Shown here piece after piece: positions 63,874-64,000 of a DNA stretch of 64,000 nt (the stretch's first letter is position 1; each line of letters begins with the position of its first letter). The stretch comes from Nocardioides terrae (GTDB lineage: Bacteria > Actinomycetota > Actinomycetes > Propionibacteriales > Nocardioidaceae): contig NZ_FOLB01000001.1 in assembly GCF_900112345.1 (NCBI RefSeq), positions 434,001 to 498,000 on the forward strand, written 5' to 3'. Below the pieces are notes generated by a model. That model made no database searches, was not told the DNA's origin, and was given only the letters and a program-made list of their open reading frames with translations. Made by a program: the position numbers and the translations under genes.

Positions 63874-63903
63874 GGTCGCAGGTTCGACTCCCGCCTGGGG
63901 CAC
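63874..63903 (+). other. tRNA 3'-end remnant, candidate attachment site (att)
   Basis: The sequence reads as variable loop AGGTC, T-arm GCAGG-TTCGACT-CCCGC (one mismatched pair) and acceptor strand CTGGGGC with discriminator A. The segment 5' of it does not pair as an anticodon arm, so it is not a functional tRNA. It lies just after the integrase. Bases 63904-64000 show no further feature I can support. Confidence 0.72.
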
Positions 63904-64000
63904 TACATGGAGCACCTCGAAACGCCTGGCCGGAGGGTGTTTCGCTCGCCGGCCTGGCACGACCAACTCGGCTCCGCCCTGCTCCCGGGCTACCGGCGTC

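Noticed and set aside
63841..63903. Functional tRNA gene
   Set aside because: Only the T-arm and acceptor strand fit; the upstream bases do not form an anticodon stem and the T-stem has a mismatch.
63592..63966. A 124-residue minus-strand open frame across the integrase end
   Set aside because: It contains PQAGVEPATFRP, the well-known false peptide from the antisense of a tRNA T-arm; it overlaps the real integrase and the tRNA remnant.
1..64000. CRISPR arrays
   Set aside because: No regularly spaced repeats with unique spacers were seen. The tandem repeat at 39653 is too short and has no spacers.

Overview
The window is high-GC actinobacterial chromosome, most probably from Nocardioides or a close relative in the Propionibacteriales. 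Evidence for this: mycothiol biosynthesis (mshB), a DUF3117 protein, a 7Fe ferredoxin beside dapC, the sigE-rseA-htrA cluster, a 13E12/DUF222 HNH protein, many GTG starts, and several apparently leaderless genes with a -10 hexamer 6-8 nt before the start codon. The genus is inferred from gene content; no rRNA or intact tRNA is present.

0-12 kb: kynurenine pathway genes (kynU, kynA); a WS/DGAT-like acyltransferase with an altered active-site motif; a cupredoxin-type lipoprotein with a polytopic membrane partner; an NAD-dependent epimerase; CpaB/CpaE-like pilus-assembly genes; a BldC-like HTH protein.

10.6-32 kb: a core segment whose gene set matches the Mycobacterium tuberculosis Rv1170-Rv1223 neighbourhood. 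It holds htrA, rseA and sigE divergent from an O-methyltransferase, then dapE, a LOG protein, a DivIVA-domain protein, DUF3117, dapD, dapC, fdxC and mshB. The succinylase branch of lysine synthesis (dapE, dapD, dapC) is concentrated here. Inserted among them are pepA and a T-box-controlled ileS-azlC-azlD operon. A short remnant resembling the C-terminus of a GH3 beta-glucosidase lies between two genes at about 26.1 kb.

32-48.7 kb: varied accessory metabolism: thioesterases, an AtzH-amidase fusion with guanine deaminase, a TetR-controlled SMR efflux pump with two palindromic operators, a second TetR/thioesterase pair with its own operators, a FAD-dependent dehydrogenase, a TOPRIM protein, a globin, RNase HI, an internally duplicated DUF6766 membrane protein, and a copper-type pair (CopC-CopD fusion and YcnI).

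48.7-63.9 kb: accessory DNA. Two diverged direct repeats of about 165 bp (A and B) bracket a DesK/NarL two-component system and a DUF4386 protein. After repeat B come an XRE/AbiEii toxin-antitoxin pair with a promoter bracketed by an inverted repeat; a restriction-modification-like locus (two paralogous HNH nucleases, a small protein and a large beta-class DNA methyltransferase); a MobF relaxase with oriT-like repeats upstream; and an XRE regulator, an excisionase and a tyrosine integrase. The right end carries only the T-arm and 3' acceptor strand of a tRNA, as expected of an attachment site. No conjugation ATPase or coupling protein is visible, so this looks like a mobilizable integrated element carrying defence genes. 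The restriction-modification locus is the best candidate for an undescribed system.
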